From the NCBI GenBank assembly GCA_030490835.1, contig CM059972.1, positions 4,866,264 through 4,930,263 of the forward strand: a DNA stretch of 64,000 bases, read 5' to 3'. The stretch is from Annona cherimola. Taxonomy: Eukaryota; Streptophyta; Magnoliopsida; Magnoliales; Annonaceae. The notes under the pieces were generated by a model, which saw only the letters and a list, made by a program, of their open reading frames with translations, had not been told where the DNA came from and searched no databases. This document shows, in pieces, positions 35,612 to 46,550 of this stretch (within the stretch, counting starts at the first letter, position 1; each line of letters starts with the position of its first letter). A program made the position numbers and the translations under genes.

Positions 35612-36512
35612 TTTTAAGGAGATTTGCAAATACACCTACTTAGTTTGACCATAATTACAAATATACTTATACAATTTCAATTATTGTAAGTAAATGTTAC
35701 ACAGTTTGATGATAATTGTAAATATATCTACGTTGTTATGATGACATTACCACATTGTTTGCATATTATAACAAGAAGTCCTGGTCCCAAACGCTATTAA
35801 TCTACCTACTTAATATTTGAAATTACAGATATATCTATACTGTTATAATTTCATTATTGTATCGTCATGACATGAGTATTTTTACAAATATATGCATTAG
35901 TTTTTGCAAATATACTCATATAATTTACATATCTTTGCAAGGAAACCCACTGTACGATGGTGTAGTAACGGCGTCATAACTGTATCACTCCTCTTTTCAA
36001 TTGAGGAATGATCCTGTTAGCCCGGACTAAGTAAATATTTCACTTAGCCCACCTCAAAAATTCTATATAAAACAACTTTTTTTGCTTTTTTTTCATACAC
36101 ATGTTTATCTAAGTGTATTTAATATATAAATCAAGTTTTACCATTTTTAGATATGTTTACATATTTTTTTTAGATTTTTAAAAATAAGGGTATTTTAAAT
36201 ACATATATACACATAGATGTTTAAAAATCTAAAAAAAATAGATAAACATATTCAAAAATGGTAAAACATAGTCTATATGTTAACTACACTTAGATAAACA
36301 AGTGCATGAAGAAAAAAGTAAAAAAAAAATTGTTGTAAATAGGTATTTTAAGGTAGGATAAGTAAGACATTTACTTAGCCCGGGTTAACTAGATCACTCT
36401 TCTTTTCAATTATGGTCAAATTACTGGGGTTTATTTGTAATTTTAAAACTATATAAATATATTTATAATTATAATCAAACTATATGGATATATTTGCAAA
36501 TCACTCTTTTTT
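35612..36512. repeat. Fold-back repeat, TTTGCAAATA-tip family, interrupted by a MITE
   Basis: The left part GGAGATTTGCAAATACACC is mirrored by the right part ATATTTGCAAATCACTC. Internal TTTGACCATAATTACAAATA on the left pairs with AATTATAATCAAAC on the right. The MITE at 36003-36402 is nested inside. Confidence 0.6.
36003..36402. repeat. Mutator-like fold-back MITE with exact 9-bp target duplication
   Basis: It is a 400-bp palindrome with left tip GAGGAATGATCCTGTTAGCC and right tip complement GAAGAGTGATCTAGTTAACC. TTTTCAATT is duplicated exactly at 35994-36002 and 36403-36411. Same family as 23945-24335 and 1072-1352. Confidence 0.92.
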
Positions 36513-37006
36513 ATTACATGTATTTTGTTGATGTATGTATTTTTTGTAATAATTAATTTCAGTCTTGTATTTTTACTAAACCTGTAAGTTTTGATTTTTT
36601 ACTATATGTGGCATAATTTACAATAAATTTTCTTTTTGACAACAAAATCCGCTAGAATTTTTGCGACCATTGCTTTGTTGCTTATCCCTTTAAACAACAA
36701 AATTGCGGGATTTTCAAGCGTTCATTCTTCAAGCTTAAATTTATTACTGAAAGTAAATTTTTTTTTTGTTTTGATTTAGGTTTTAGTTAAGGATATTTTG
36801 GCAAAAATACAAAAGAAAAGTTTCCTATATTGTCATATTTGTAAATAGGGTATAAATGTTTGTGAATATTTAGAACTAACCGTTGTTTTAAAATACATAT
36901 TAAAAAATCAGTTGGACTAGCATTCGATAGGTACCCTTTATGTATATCCTTTTGGCGAGGTTTTCAACCCAGCTTTTCATGCACATGCATGGCTGTGATT
37001 CGACGT

Positions 37007-37585
37007 GGGATCTATTGGTGGGGACCTCACCATATTGTTGAGGATTGTGGAACGCATTCATGTACACATCCTTGTAAATTGGGAGAATATTTTAATGCAC
37101 CCACCATGTGCAAAATATCACTTTTTTATATATTGGTTGGGATCTATTGGTGGGGACCCCACCATATTGTTGAGGATTGTGGAACGCATTCGTGTACACA
37201 TCCTTGTAAATCAGGAGAATATTTTAATGCACGCTGATGCATTGAAATTTCAATACTCTAGTGCAAAATCTCACTTTTTTATGTATTTGTTTAGAATTTT
37301 TTTATGAGATTGTTAATATAGTAGTATTTAATTTATACGACAAATTTTACTATTTTTAAACATGTGTATATATTTTTTTATTTTTTAAAAACAAAAGTAC
37401 TTTAGTCATTTTTAAGTGACTAAAATACCTTTGTTTTTAAAAAATCAAAAAAATATATTTATATATCTCTAAAAAATAAAAATTGTAAAAATTAATACAT
37501 AAGTTAAATACATCTCAGTTAACAACCTTATAAAAAATTTCAAAAAATATATAAAAAATAAAGTTTTGCATCCTGATGTGCACCG
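37007..37585. repeat. 132-bp tandem duplication joined to a fold-back repeat
   Basis: A unit starting GGGATCTATTGGTGGGGACC occurs at 37007 and 37139 (period 132 bp) and includes TGTTGAGGATTGTGGAACGC. It runs into a fold-back repeat (about 37255-37585) with ACTTTAGTCATTTTTAAGTG at its centre. Both short open frames across it are by-products of the repeat. Confidence 0.7.
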
Positions 37586-40500
37586 GAACACTCTCCAATT
37601 TCCAATTGTAATTGGGTTTTGAAAGGCCAGGGAGGCTGGCTGGGCAGCTTTCACGCATCCAGCTTGGTGGAGCACGGAAGAGCTGGACAGGAGGTGCATT
37701 TAGGAGTATTCAACGAATCAGGACTGATCCCAAAACCAAGTTTTGAAAATATGGTACATCCTTTTCAGGGTGGTGATAAAAAACTATTATAGTAAAAATG
37801 AAAAGACATTAAAAAAGATCGAACTTGTTGAACCTTTTACCTTCTTCAATTCTAAAATGTAAAGTTTGTTTTTTTCAGGAAAAAAGAAAACGAACTTTCC
37901 ACTACATTTTTACATCTTCCCAAATAACTATTACATCATTACTCAATCTATTTCAAATTTTTAATTTTTCCCTTATTATTATTATTTTTTCTCTTTCCAA
38001 ACAATCCCCGTAAAAAACTCCTGGTGCTGACTGCTGACTGCTGTGCACCACGTGATGCCCACTCTTTTATATTATATATCTGAAACCACTGTAAATGTAG
38101 AGTCTGGACTCCGGATAAGACAAAAGTCTATTTTCAAGGGCAACTGCGTGCATGGCTTTTGTCAAAGATCATGCTCAGCCATGTGATCGGGACGCAAAAA
38201 ATGGGATTTATGTACTACCCTTCCTTTTTTATTTGGACCACCTAAAAGTAGCATCGACCACTTGTTTGAGCATGTCATATGGTTAATCAATGAAGGTTCA
38301 TGCCGGTGCTTTTATTTAGAAACGGAAATTTGGTACCTTGAACATCGCCTTTTCTCTTTTTTTCTCTAGCTGCCTCCAACAGTCCACCTAATTTTTTTTA
38401 TTTTTTTTTAATCCTGTCAATCATCTTTAATGGTCATGCAACTGATGAAGGGCAACTTCAAATGAGAGATAATGAGACAAATGTGTTTATTTAACTTTGA
38501 ACTAAGGACCTCCTATCCCACTCACATCAACCGTTTGATTATTCAAGTAGTGACACCTAACTTGAATATAAGCATGAAGGAAAGATTACTAAATAAGATA
38601 ATTACTTGCTTTCCTAATTGTATCTTGACTAAAAGTAGTTCTTTCCCTTGCAACCAGATGTTAATATACTTATGAAATCACATTAATGATTAAGTAAATC
38701 TCCTCAACATTTGGTAATCATTAATTCAAGTCGGGTTATTAGATTGGCATACATCTTCTCTTTCTATCTAGGATTTTTTTTATTGGAGTGTACTTGGATA
38801 ATAGTAAAAGATCTTCGCTTTTACAAAATATGACTAAAATATCTTTATATCTAAAAATTCAAAAAATATATATTTTTTTAGAAAATAGTAAAACTTGATT
38901 TATAAATTAAATATACCAAGATTAACAATTTTACAAAAAAATTAAAAATTAAAAATATTTTTTTTTGACTGGTCTAGAAATTAGCAAGTATTCAGTTGTA
39001 GAAAGTTATATTGGAAATGAAAAGGTAATAAAAGAAATTCAAACGCTAAGATTGTTGTGTGTTCAAATTTGAAAAAAAAAACTATTTAAAATTAAAAATT
39101 GTAATCTCATCCTCCTCTCATTCCTTTCTCATCCACTCATCTTGAATCGTATTCCAAATTTTATATCGTTGATTGCCATATGCAAAATACAGATTTTTTA
39201 TTACAGAAAAATACAGATTATTAATTCATTGTGCATCCAAACATTTTAAATTGGTATTTTCTACATAATATATATAACACTAAGCGAAATTTCCTAACAA
39301 AAAAAAAATTGAAATATATAGATGCTGAATTTGCCATGCCATACGTAATTAGATGTATGGAGTGCAAACGGACCATAATGCGGAGGTAACGAGTCCGGGT
39401 AAGCCTTTACCACTTTCGAAGTCAGGGAAATTTTATGCATAGTTGGGCCAGTTGGAAAAACAATTCTTACTTTTTCACACGCCAGTACTATAAACTATCT
39501 TATTTTATAATAATTTATTGCTTTTTTCCTTGTATTTCTCATCTATTTTAATTTTATTCATTTTACGTTTAATCATTTCTCTATCATATTACATCATTAT
39601 CATATCTATTTTAAATTTTTTCCCCCAATTTTTCTTTCTTTCCTTAGATTTTGTAAAATTTAAATTATTCATCTTATTTGAAGTAATATTTTTGGATAAA
39701 TTCCTTTTAAAATCTACATATTATCATGTTTGACTTAGAAGTTTTAAAATATGTATTGTCGAATTCATAATGTTAGGCTTTTATATATTATAATTATTTC
39801 AAAATGCTTAAATACTAATCAAAGGAGATCGAAAAAAGTTTAGCCGTAGCTTGTCCGGCTAGCGAGATAACAAGGAGTTTTCTCATGTCAGCGTGTTCAA
39901 AAATAGAAACCACCGGTAATTCTAGCTAGTTGTTTGGTAATAAATTTACTTAAGATTCTATGGAATTCTATGGCAAATGTATGAGCTCCACATTTTCTAA
40001 CTAATTATTTAATAATTCAAACATTATATTTTTCCAACTTTACTTTTATAATTCAATTATTTCTATTTTCACCTGTTTTATTTATTTCAACTTTAACCTT
40101 ATTATTTCATACTACTAAAATAAATTTTAAAATATTTTATTTTTTATTTTTTAATCTCATCCCAAAATTCCACCGAAATAAAAGTTACCCATCCCCCAAG
40201 ATAAACGTTGCCAACTGCCGTTCAGACCCGTGTGTCGGTGGTTGGCGTCCGTGCTGTGGCGTACGCGCTGCAGATATTTTTCTTGGAATTATTTTTCCTA
40301 CATTTTTGCTGACGTCCACGTGCAGGTACAGCGGACACGGTATTTAAATTCTGTTACGATATCTCTAACGACGTCGAAAACATATATTGTTTCCGGAAAA
40401 AAAAAAAATCCAAAATCAAATTAAGTACCCCAATTTTAATTTCCACATAAATCTTCGACTCTGGAATACAGATGAGGACGTGAGCAACAGAAAGCGTTGT

Positions 40501-40816
40501 TGTGTGTTAAAAATGACAAAAGGCATATCGGAATAATGAAAGATGGTATAAAAAATGAGTTCATATTTTATGAGAATGTAAAAAGTGTTTTTATGAAATG
40601 GAAGATTATCTTGTCTTCATCCTCATGCACAGTCTATCCCAGAAATGAACAATTATATGTTTTAATTCTTGTAGGGGGTTATCTTTTTATACGATAATTG
40701 CTTAATTGCTAACTTTTACACAAGAATCACCTGATTGTTGTAGGATTGATAATGGCCAGTATATAGCACCCCTTACATTTGCTTTTAGAACAACTTTTTC
40801 TCTTTTGTTATGGATA
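37586..40816. other. Intergenic AT-rich DNA, no gene recognised
   Basis: There is another AT-rich hairpin near 38790-38975, and a degraded MITE-like stretch near 39940-40170 (GTTTGGTAATAAATTTACTT). About 40190-40500 is GC-richer with ACGCGCTGCAG-type sequence, but no protein could be recognised in it. Confidence 0.4.
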
Positions 40817-41078
40817 TTTTATATTAAAATTATCTCCACTAATATTACAATCAGGCAACAGATTCTTTTAATTTTCTTATAACTCTCTTATAATATTCTA
40901 CAAACATTTTAATAAAATTTCATTTTTTGCCAATAATACTTCCTGATGTTTTATATTAAAATTATCTCAACTAATATTACAATTAGGCGAGACATTCTTT
41001 CAATTTTCTTATAACTCTCTTACAATATTCTACAAACGTCTTAATAAAATTTCATTTTTTGCTAATAATATTTCCTAA
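40817..41078. repeat. 132-bp tandem duplication
   Basis: A unit starting TTTTATATTAAAATTATCTC occurs at 40817 and 40949. The two copies differ at scattered positions. It immediately precedes the open frame at 41052-41402. Confidence 0.8.
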
Positions 41079-41402
41079 CTTCTCCTTGCTGGTGGACCCT
41101 TTCACAAAATAGGGAAGAAAAATATCACCAATCATACTCAAACTCTCATCAACAGCATAGCTGAAATTAGAGTTTCCATAAGGGCAGAACCATCGTGTTG
41201 ACTTTTTTTCCTTGACTTCAACAGCATAGCTGAAATTAGAGTTTCCATAAGGGCAGAACCATCGTGCTGACTTTTTTTCCTTGACTTTCCGAGGCATGTT
41301 GTCATCATTCAATAGGCACTTTGAACCATATTTGTAAGCATCCATTGAATTCAATGAGAAGATTGCATTTTTTTCATTGGATATTTCCATAAAATCTCTC
41401 AT
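41052..41402 (-). CDS. Unrecognised 116-codon open frame with an in-frame 69-bp duplication
   Basis: The frame starts at 41402 and stops at 41052. It contains a 23-residue unit (core RWFCPYGNSNFSYAV) twice in tandem, from an exact-period 69-bp DNA duplication that keeps the frame. I recognise no domain. It could be a captured exon, a gene relic or chance. The preserved frame through a duplication and the codon-like composition are the only reasons to list it. Confidence 0.3.
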   Translation of the reverse strand: MRDFMEISNEKNAIFSLNSMDAYKYGSKCLLNDDNMPRKVKEKKSARWFCPYGNSNFSYAVEVKEKKSTRWFCPYGNSNFSYAVDESLSMIGDIFLPYFVKGSTSKEKLGNIISKK

Positions 41403-41752
41403 CCATTTTTCTTATTCTCCATACAATTGCTCATCTTTCCCATCTAATTCCATTGGATATTTTCAAATAGGCTCTTAAAAGAGCAATTTTTTTGGCAAAC
41501 GAGAACTTCTGGAAGATAAGGGGACGTTTGGGAATGTAAAAATTGTGGGAAATATGGTATTTGGTGGGTGTAGAAAATGAAATATTTTGAAAATTGTGTT
41601 ATTGATATGAAATGATATGGGTAAAGTTGAAATAAATAAGTTTGTTAGAAAATAGTTGATAGGGAAAAGATTAGAATATAGGGATAAAAGTGAAAAAATA
41701 TGATACTTGATAGGGGTGCAACTCGGGCTCATGAAACTCGGGTTCACCTCAA

Positions 41753-41835
41753 CCCTAACCCTAACCCTATTTGTAAAACTTCAACCCTAACCCTAACCCT
41801 AACCCTATTTGTAAACCTCAACCCTAACCCTATTT
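41753..41835. repeat. Telomere-like CCCTAA repeats in the hAT-like end
   Basis: Runs of AACCCTAACCCTAACCCT are interspersed with TATTTGTAAA in the left subterminal region. The mirror version TTAGGGTT occurs in the right end of the copy at 23594-24640. They belong to the element, not to a telomere. Confidence 0.75.
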
Positions 41836-42726
41836 TTAAAATTCGGGCTCGGGTTGAGTTTCGGGTTGAGTTTCTCCTATTAATATGTCTTTGTTACTCA
41901 TCCTATATATAGCTGTATCACAAACCTATTGTATGAAAAAGTTTAAAAAATAATTTATTATATAAAAGTAAGAAAAATTCAAATACCGCTTAAGAGTAGG
42001 AAAAAGGAAACCTGTTTTGAACCTTCTCTTTACATCCAGTGGAATAACAACTATATTTTTTAGAACGTTGAAATACAACTGTTTTTCATTCTGTAATTTA
42101 ACACCAATATCACAATTATATACATCTATATTACCATCTAATTGTAAGATAAACCTTATCGTATCAAGTGCAATAAAATAAAATCATTCAAAAACCATAA
42201 AATATTAAGCCCAATAAGATTATATTAATTCAAGCATCCAACTCCAAATTACAATATCCAAGTTAACTCCAAGTCTACAACACTAGTCTTAAGCTCAAAT
42301 AACCAAATTACAACAGACATCACAACCTCAGGTCTGAGTCCTTGTGGTCTGAGTCCTTGTATTCTAATTCGATCATCCCGAGGATTGGATAGGTTGAGCA
42401 TGACTCTCCATCCTGTGGATAAGGTTTGTTCAGGCATCAGTCTGATGATAGTTCACCCAAAAGCTGACCTAGTGCTGCCTGAGTAATAAGCAGCTTGAGT
42501 TAAATTTGACCACTCTTAATCAACATCCAGTTAAATTATTGTTGTTTTAGGCATGGTGTTCTTGGCAGTCTATGTCCTGAACAGTTTACCCCAATGTCCA
42601 ATAATCATATCATAAAATAATTTTGATTTTTATAATTGACGCAGGGAAATTAAGACCATATTAAAATTCCACCGTAATCATCTTTGAGTTAAGGTTCAGT
42701 TCAAATTCAAAATTCACTTCCTGCAT

Positions 42727-42794
42727 ACTAAGCATGTGATGAGAAAGCAGATCTGTTCAACTAAGCATGTGATGAGAAAGCAGATCTGTTCACC
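42727..42794. repeat. Short tandem duplication at the captured exon's edge
   Basis: CTAAGCATGTGATGAGAAAG followed by CAGATCTGTTCA occurs twice head to tail, right at the splice donor of the second ABCB exon. It may mark a capture or repair junction. Confidence 0.75.
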
Positions 42795-43434
42795 TGTGTG
42801 CTGTAGCCATTCGGAAGCAGACTGATAAAGCTATGAGCATTTACAGCTGCAGCTGCAACTTCAACTTCAGCAATTGTCGCGTCCGGCTTGCCATATAGTA
42901 TATTCTCGAGTATGGTAGTTGCAAAAAGCGCAGGTTCTTGGTTCACCAAACCAATCTGGTCCCTTAGCCAACACAATTGAAGCGTCTTTATATCCACGTT
43001 ATCCAGCAATATTTGTCCTGTAATTAGACGAGTGACCCGAAATTCATTATCATGACACTAGTCACTGAAATTTGGTTTCTCAATATATGCTGAAAAGGAG
43101 GCTTTAATTGTAATTACCTTCATTCGGATCATTGAACCTTTCTATCAGAGCTACCACAGTGCTTTTCCCTGACCCACTGCCACCAACAACTGCAACGGTC
43201 TTCCCCGATGGGAAGAAAATTGAAAATTTTCTAAAGATTATAACATCCGGACGAGATGGGTAACTAAAAGTGACCTCCTTGAATTCAATGTTTCCATTCA
43301 CCTCCGCCAAACACTTCCCATCTGAGGGATCTTGGACAATGGAGGGCTTCTGCTTGATTATCTCCATTAACTTGTATCCAGCAGTTTTACCCTTGCTGAA
43401 TGCTCCCAGGTTTGAAAAAGATTGCCATAGACTC
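42794..43434 (-). pseudogene. ABCB19: ABCB19-type auxin transporter fragment, two exons with intron
   Basis: Exon A is 43118-43434 and exon B 42794-43017, with a TTGCAG acceptor, GTAATT donor, TTACAG acceptor and GTGAAC donor all preserved. Together they encode about 180 open codons from SFSNLGAFSKG through the second nucleotide-binding domain start: TFSYPSRPDV, the Walker A GGSGSGKST, then the Q-loop region [14 protein letters not shown] and [12 protein letters not shown]. This matches plant ABCB19 (PGP19/MDR11) much better than other ABCs (known family). The membrane domains, first nucleotide-binding domain, signature LSGGQ and Walker B are absent, so it cannot make a transporter. Keeping the intron shows copying from DNA rather than from mRNA. 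No stop interrupts either exon, so the capture may be recent. Confidence 0.9.
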
Positions 43435-43469
43435 CTGCAAGAAAGATCGATGCCCATTCAATATTAATG

Positions 43470-43980
43470 ATCCAGTGCCGGGGCTGATGCGGGACACTGC
43501 CGGGGCTGATGCGGGAAGTTGCCTGCGCAAGAAGCCATGGACTGAAGGACGCAGCACCGCCGCCGGAGAAGAAAGCCAAAGCTCCAAAACCCCCGTCACA
43601 CGTCCTGTGCGGCAATAGGGAATAAAAAATCCCCAAAGCTCCCTGCTGTCTTCTTCAACCTTGGAGAGAACTTCCATTCCACCGGAACCAGCTTTCCGCA
43701 ACCCGATCAGAAGATTCAAGTCTTCCATTTTTTGCAAACCCATTACCTCCGACATCGTTCACGCAAGGGGCCAGCAGTCGGCAGTCGGCACAAAAGAAAA
43801 CGGCGCCTTTGGTGGAGCAGACACAGTCGGTAGTCAACGACGCAGGGGGGCCAATGGTCGCCCATCGGCGTAGTCGACGAAGCAAGTGCAGAGGGGTAGG
43901 GCGGCGGGCTGGAGCGGGAAGGAATGGGGGACATCAAGTTGCGGCTGGGCGGGAAGTAGATATTAGGGCACCGTTTTGGG
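43470..43980 (-). pseudogene. GC-rich segment, possible second captured gene fragment
   Basis: This block is far richer in GC than the window. On the - strand from 43755 it reads open as MSEVMGLQKMEDLNLLIGLR and onward through several dozen codons, on the same strand as the ABCB exons. A short tandem repeat with GCCGGGGCTGATGCGGGA lies at its junction with the ABCB fragment near 43470-43515. I do not recognise the protein. It may be a first exon taken from an unrelated gene. Confidence 0.45.
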
Positions 43981-44278
43981 AAAAACCCATCTTAGACGGC
44001 TACAGAAATCGGGTTCGGGTTGAGCGGGTTAGAATTCTTATCAACCCGAACCCGGACCGATTTCAAATCGGTCTCGGGTTCAACCCGAAAAAATCGGGTT
44101 CGGGCTCATCAACAGCAGGTTCTAACACTGCCTAAATTCGGGTTCGGCGGGCCGGGTTCGGGTTGAACCCGGCCCAAGTTGCACCCCTAATACTTGATTG
44201 ATGAATGATGTATCTTGAAACCCGCGCTCCACCAATTCCCTCCCACATTTCCCATATCAGATTCCAAACGTCCCCTAA

Positions 44279-45623
44279 GACTACAATTTTTAAGTTTGGG
44301 GGATTATGTAATGTTTTTATTAGTGAATGAATAAATTTTAGATGTACAAAATTTTGATTTTGAGGCATAAATCTGCAAATTTGCCTTTTAAGTAGCCAGT
44401 GTCAGCCAGCCTTTACACATTTCTTTCTATGGCTGCTTAATTTTTTCCATAAAAATTTTTTCATATATTATAATACAACTACCATACTTTCCAACCCTTT
44501 CTAGGTATCTTTCTGTATAATTACTTACTTTTCATTCATTTCTACAAATTTTTCTTATTGCTCCTAATTTTTATCTTTTATCTTATCACATTACTCTTTT
44601 ATCTTTTTTAATTTTTTCATAATAACCCTTTCATATTCTTTTTCTAGATTAGCAAACACATGGAGAGTTATGATTCAAAACTGATACCCCAACGACCTTT
44701 TACTTTATAATTTTTTAATGTTTTAATAGGATCTAAAACACTCATTGTATATTGGCGCTTGATCATTTATGCTCGTTCAGAACTAGGCCAAAAACATTTT
44801 TATTTTTTAAAAAAATCATTTCATGAAACTATTAACATTGGTGTATTTAATTTATAAATGAAGTTTCATTATTTTTTAAAATATGTATATATTTATGTTG
44901 TATTTTAAAAATAAGAATATTTTAGTTATTTAAAATAATTAAAAATATTCCTATGCTTAAAAATTCAAAGTAAATATATACATATTTCTAAAACTAATAA
45001 AATTTGTTTCATAGATTATATGCATTTGTATTAACAATTGCATAAAAATTTAAAAATATAAAAAATATATATGTTTTTGGCCCACACAAGATTAGGCCAG
45101 TTGTGCATGTCACTCAAAAAATCACTTAATAACTAGAAAGAGTTTTTAATTAAGGGCTTTGCTTCTATGTAAAAGCAATCTCATGTAATTCTCTCAAATT
45201 TTTTTATGGAACTCTCTTAAATTTTAAGATGTTGATGATTAAGTTAAGATGCAATTTATTTATTATATTTAATATCATTTGTTTTTCTAGAAGATAAAGA
45301 TTCATTCGGATCAAATATGTTTACGGGCCAAACTTGTCAAAAAACATATATTCATGTGTAAATTATGAAAAAATATTTAGACCCATATATAATTATATTA
45401 GAATGTAATTATACCTTAGGGAATCATTTATCTATATATAAATGATATTTTAAATGATTTAAATGTTGAAAATACAATTTTACAATTGATATTTAGCGTT
45501 GAACTATTTTGTTTCATTGATTTTATACACTTGTAGATGAGGCCCATATACAATGAAACTAAATAAATAAAAGAATTACCCATCAAAAGATAAATAAAAG
45601 AACTTCTATGATAATATAAATAA
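44279..45623. other. Intergenic repeats, no gene recognised
   Basis: About 44781-45090 is a fold-back repeat with AGGCCAAAAACAT tips on both arms. About 45240-45560 is a copy of the dispersed repeat also found near 61.5 kb (shared ATATGTTTACGGGCC-like and GATTTTATACACTTGTA-like pieces). Between 44410 and 44660 lies a degraded MITE-like stretch. Confidence 0.45.
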
Positions 45624-46550
45624 TTGTGTTTTGGTGGGGGTAAAACTTTTTAATGAAAGTTTTTTAGACAATAGTTGTCGAATTGATAGAAAATAATGTA
45701 ATGTGATAGGGGTACTAATGAGGTGTAAAAAGTCTAAAGTTAAAATAAATAATTAATTATATCGGTAGTTGTGTGTGGGAGTGCAACTTAAGCCGAGTTG
45801 AAGTGCTAGAACTTGCTTTTTCACAACCCGAGTATGAGGAAATCGATTTATAAATATAATATGGTTAAGGTTCAAGTGAATCCGAACCTAATTTCCCATT
45901 TTATATGTATTATAGAATATATTATATATATAATATTTAAACAATATTTTTTATATTTTGCATATTTATGTTATTTATATTGATGTCTAAATACATGTTT
46001 GGCATATTATAATTATATTATAAATAAAATATATTATTTTTATTTATATTTATCTTTTATTTCTATCATTTATTTTTATACACACTAATTTTATTCATTT
46101 ATCTTGTTTTTTATGTTAAATTTTTTTATAAATATTCTTTATATTGTTATTTTTTTCAAATCTATATTTTGATTATATATTATTATGTTTACTTACATAA
46201 TTCGTTATTATTATATATTATTATGAAATTCTAAACTTATCGCTCTTAAATAAAATATAAATTTATCAGCATAAATTTCAATCCAAAACTAAATGCAAAC
46301 CCGATTTTCAAAAATAGAGTTAGGGTTTAGATTTTACAAATATAGTTAGGGTTAATATTTTATAATTAGGATTAGAGTTGAGGTGAATTCGAATTTCATG
46401 AGTTTGAGTTGCACTTTCGGTTATGTAGCAATAATTGAAAAATATGGTAGTTTGTATAAAAAAATATGAATAAATAATTAAAAATAAGGTAGCTGAGGAG
46501 AATGAAAAGTTTTGGTTGACATTTTTTAGCCCAACCAAAACACATCATAA
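45621..46550. mobile_element. Tourist-like MITE split by a small hAT-like element
   Basis: Outer ends TTGTGTTTTGGTGG (45624) and CCAACCAAAACACATCA (46547) are inverted repeats with TAA on both sides. The inner parts match the Tourist-like family on both flanks of the insertion. The insertion is the hAT-like copy at 45776-46419. Confidence 0.75.
45776..46419. mobile_element. Small diverged hAT-like element nested in a MITE
   Basis: It starts TGGGAGTGCAACTTAAGCC and ends GAGTTGCACTTTCG, matching the TAGGGGTGCAACT ends of the 41.7-kb element with changes. Flanks GTTGTGTG and GTTATGTA agree at 6 of 8 bases. The interior is AT-rich and non-coding and resembles the interior of the 23594 copy. Confidence 0.7.

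Larger units (their letters stand above)
41703..44197. mobile_element. Pack-type hAT-like element carrying gene fragments, 8-bp target duplication
   Basis: The element is 41711-44189 (2479 bp). Ends TAGGGGTGCAACTCGGGC and, on the other strand, TAGGGGTGCAACTTGGGC are inverted repeats. ATACTTGA is duplicated exactly at 41703-41710 and 44190-44197. A YAGGG end plus an 8-bp duplication is the hAT superfamily signature. Many CGGGTT hexamers crowd both ends, as is usual for hAT transposase binding. No transposase frame is present. The interior carries two ABCB19-type exons with their intron (42794-43434) and a GC-rich segment (about 43470-43980). Smaller relatives without captured DNA are at 23594, 45776 and 59723. 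Confidence 0.9.
41517..44278. mobile_element. Tourist-like MITE split by a hAT-like insertion
   Basis: The outer ends GGGGACGTTTGGGAATG (41520) and CCAAACGTCCCC (ending 44275) are inverted repeats flanked by TAA (41517-41519 and 44276-44278). The MITE itself is only about 270 bp; the rest is the hAT-like element at 41711-44189. The reading is that the MITE landed first and was then hit by the hAT-like element. Confidence 0.88.

Noticed and set aside
41753..41835. Interstitial telomere or chromosome-end scar
   Set aside because: The CCCTAA runs are interrupted, short and sit at the same place in another copy of the element.
42794..43434. A functional ABC transporter gene
   Set aside because: Only two exons are present; membrane domains, LSGGQ signature and Walker B are missing, and the piece is bounded by transposon ends.
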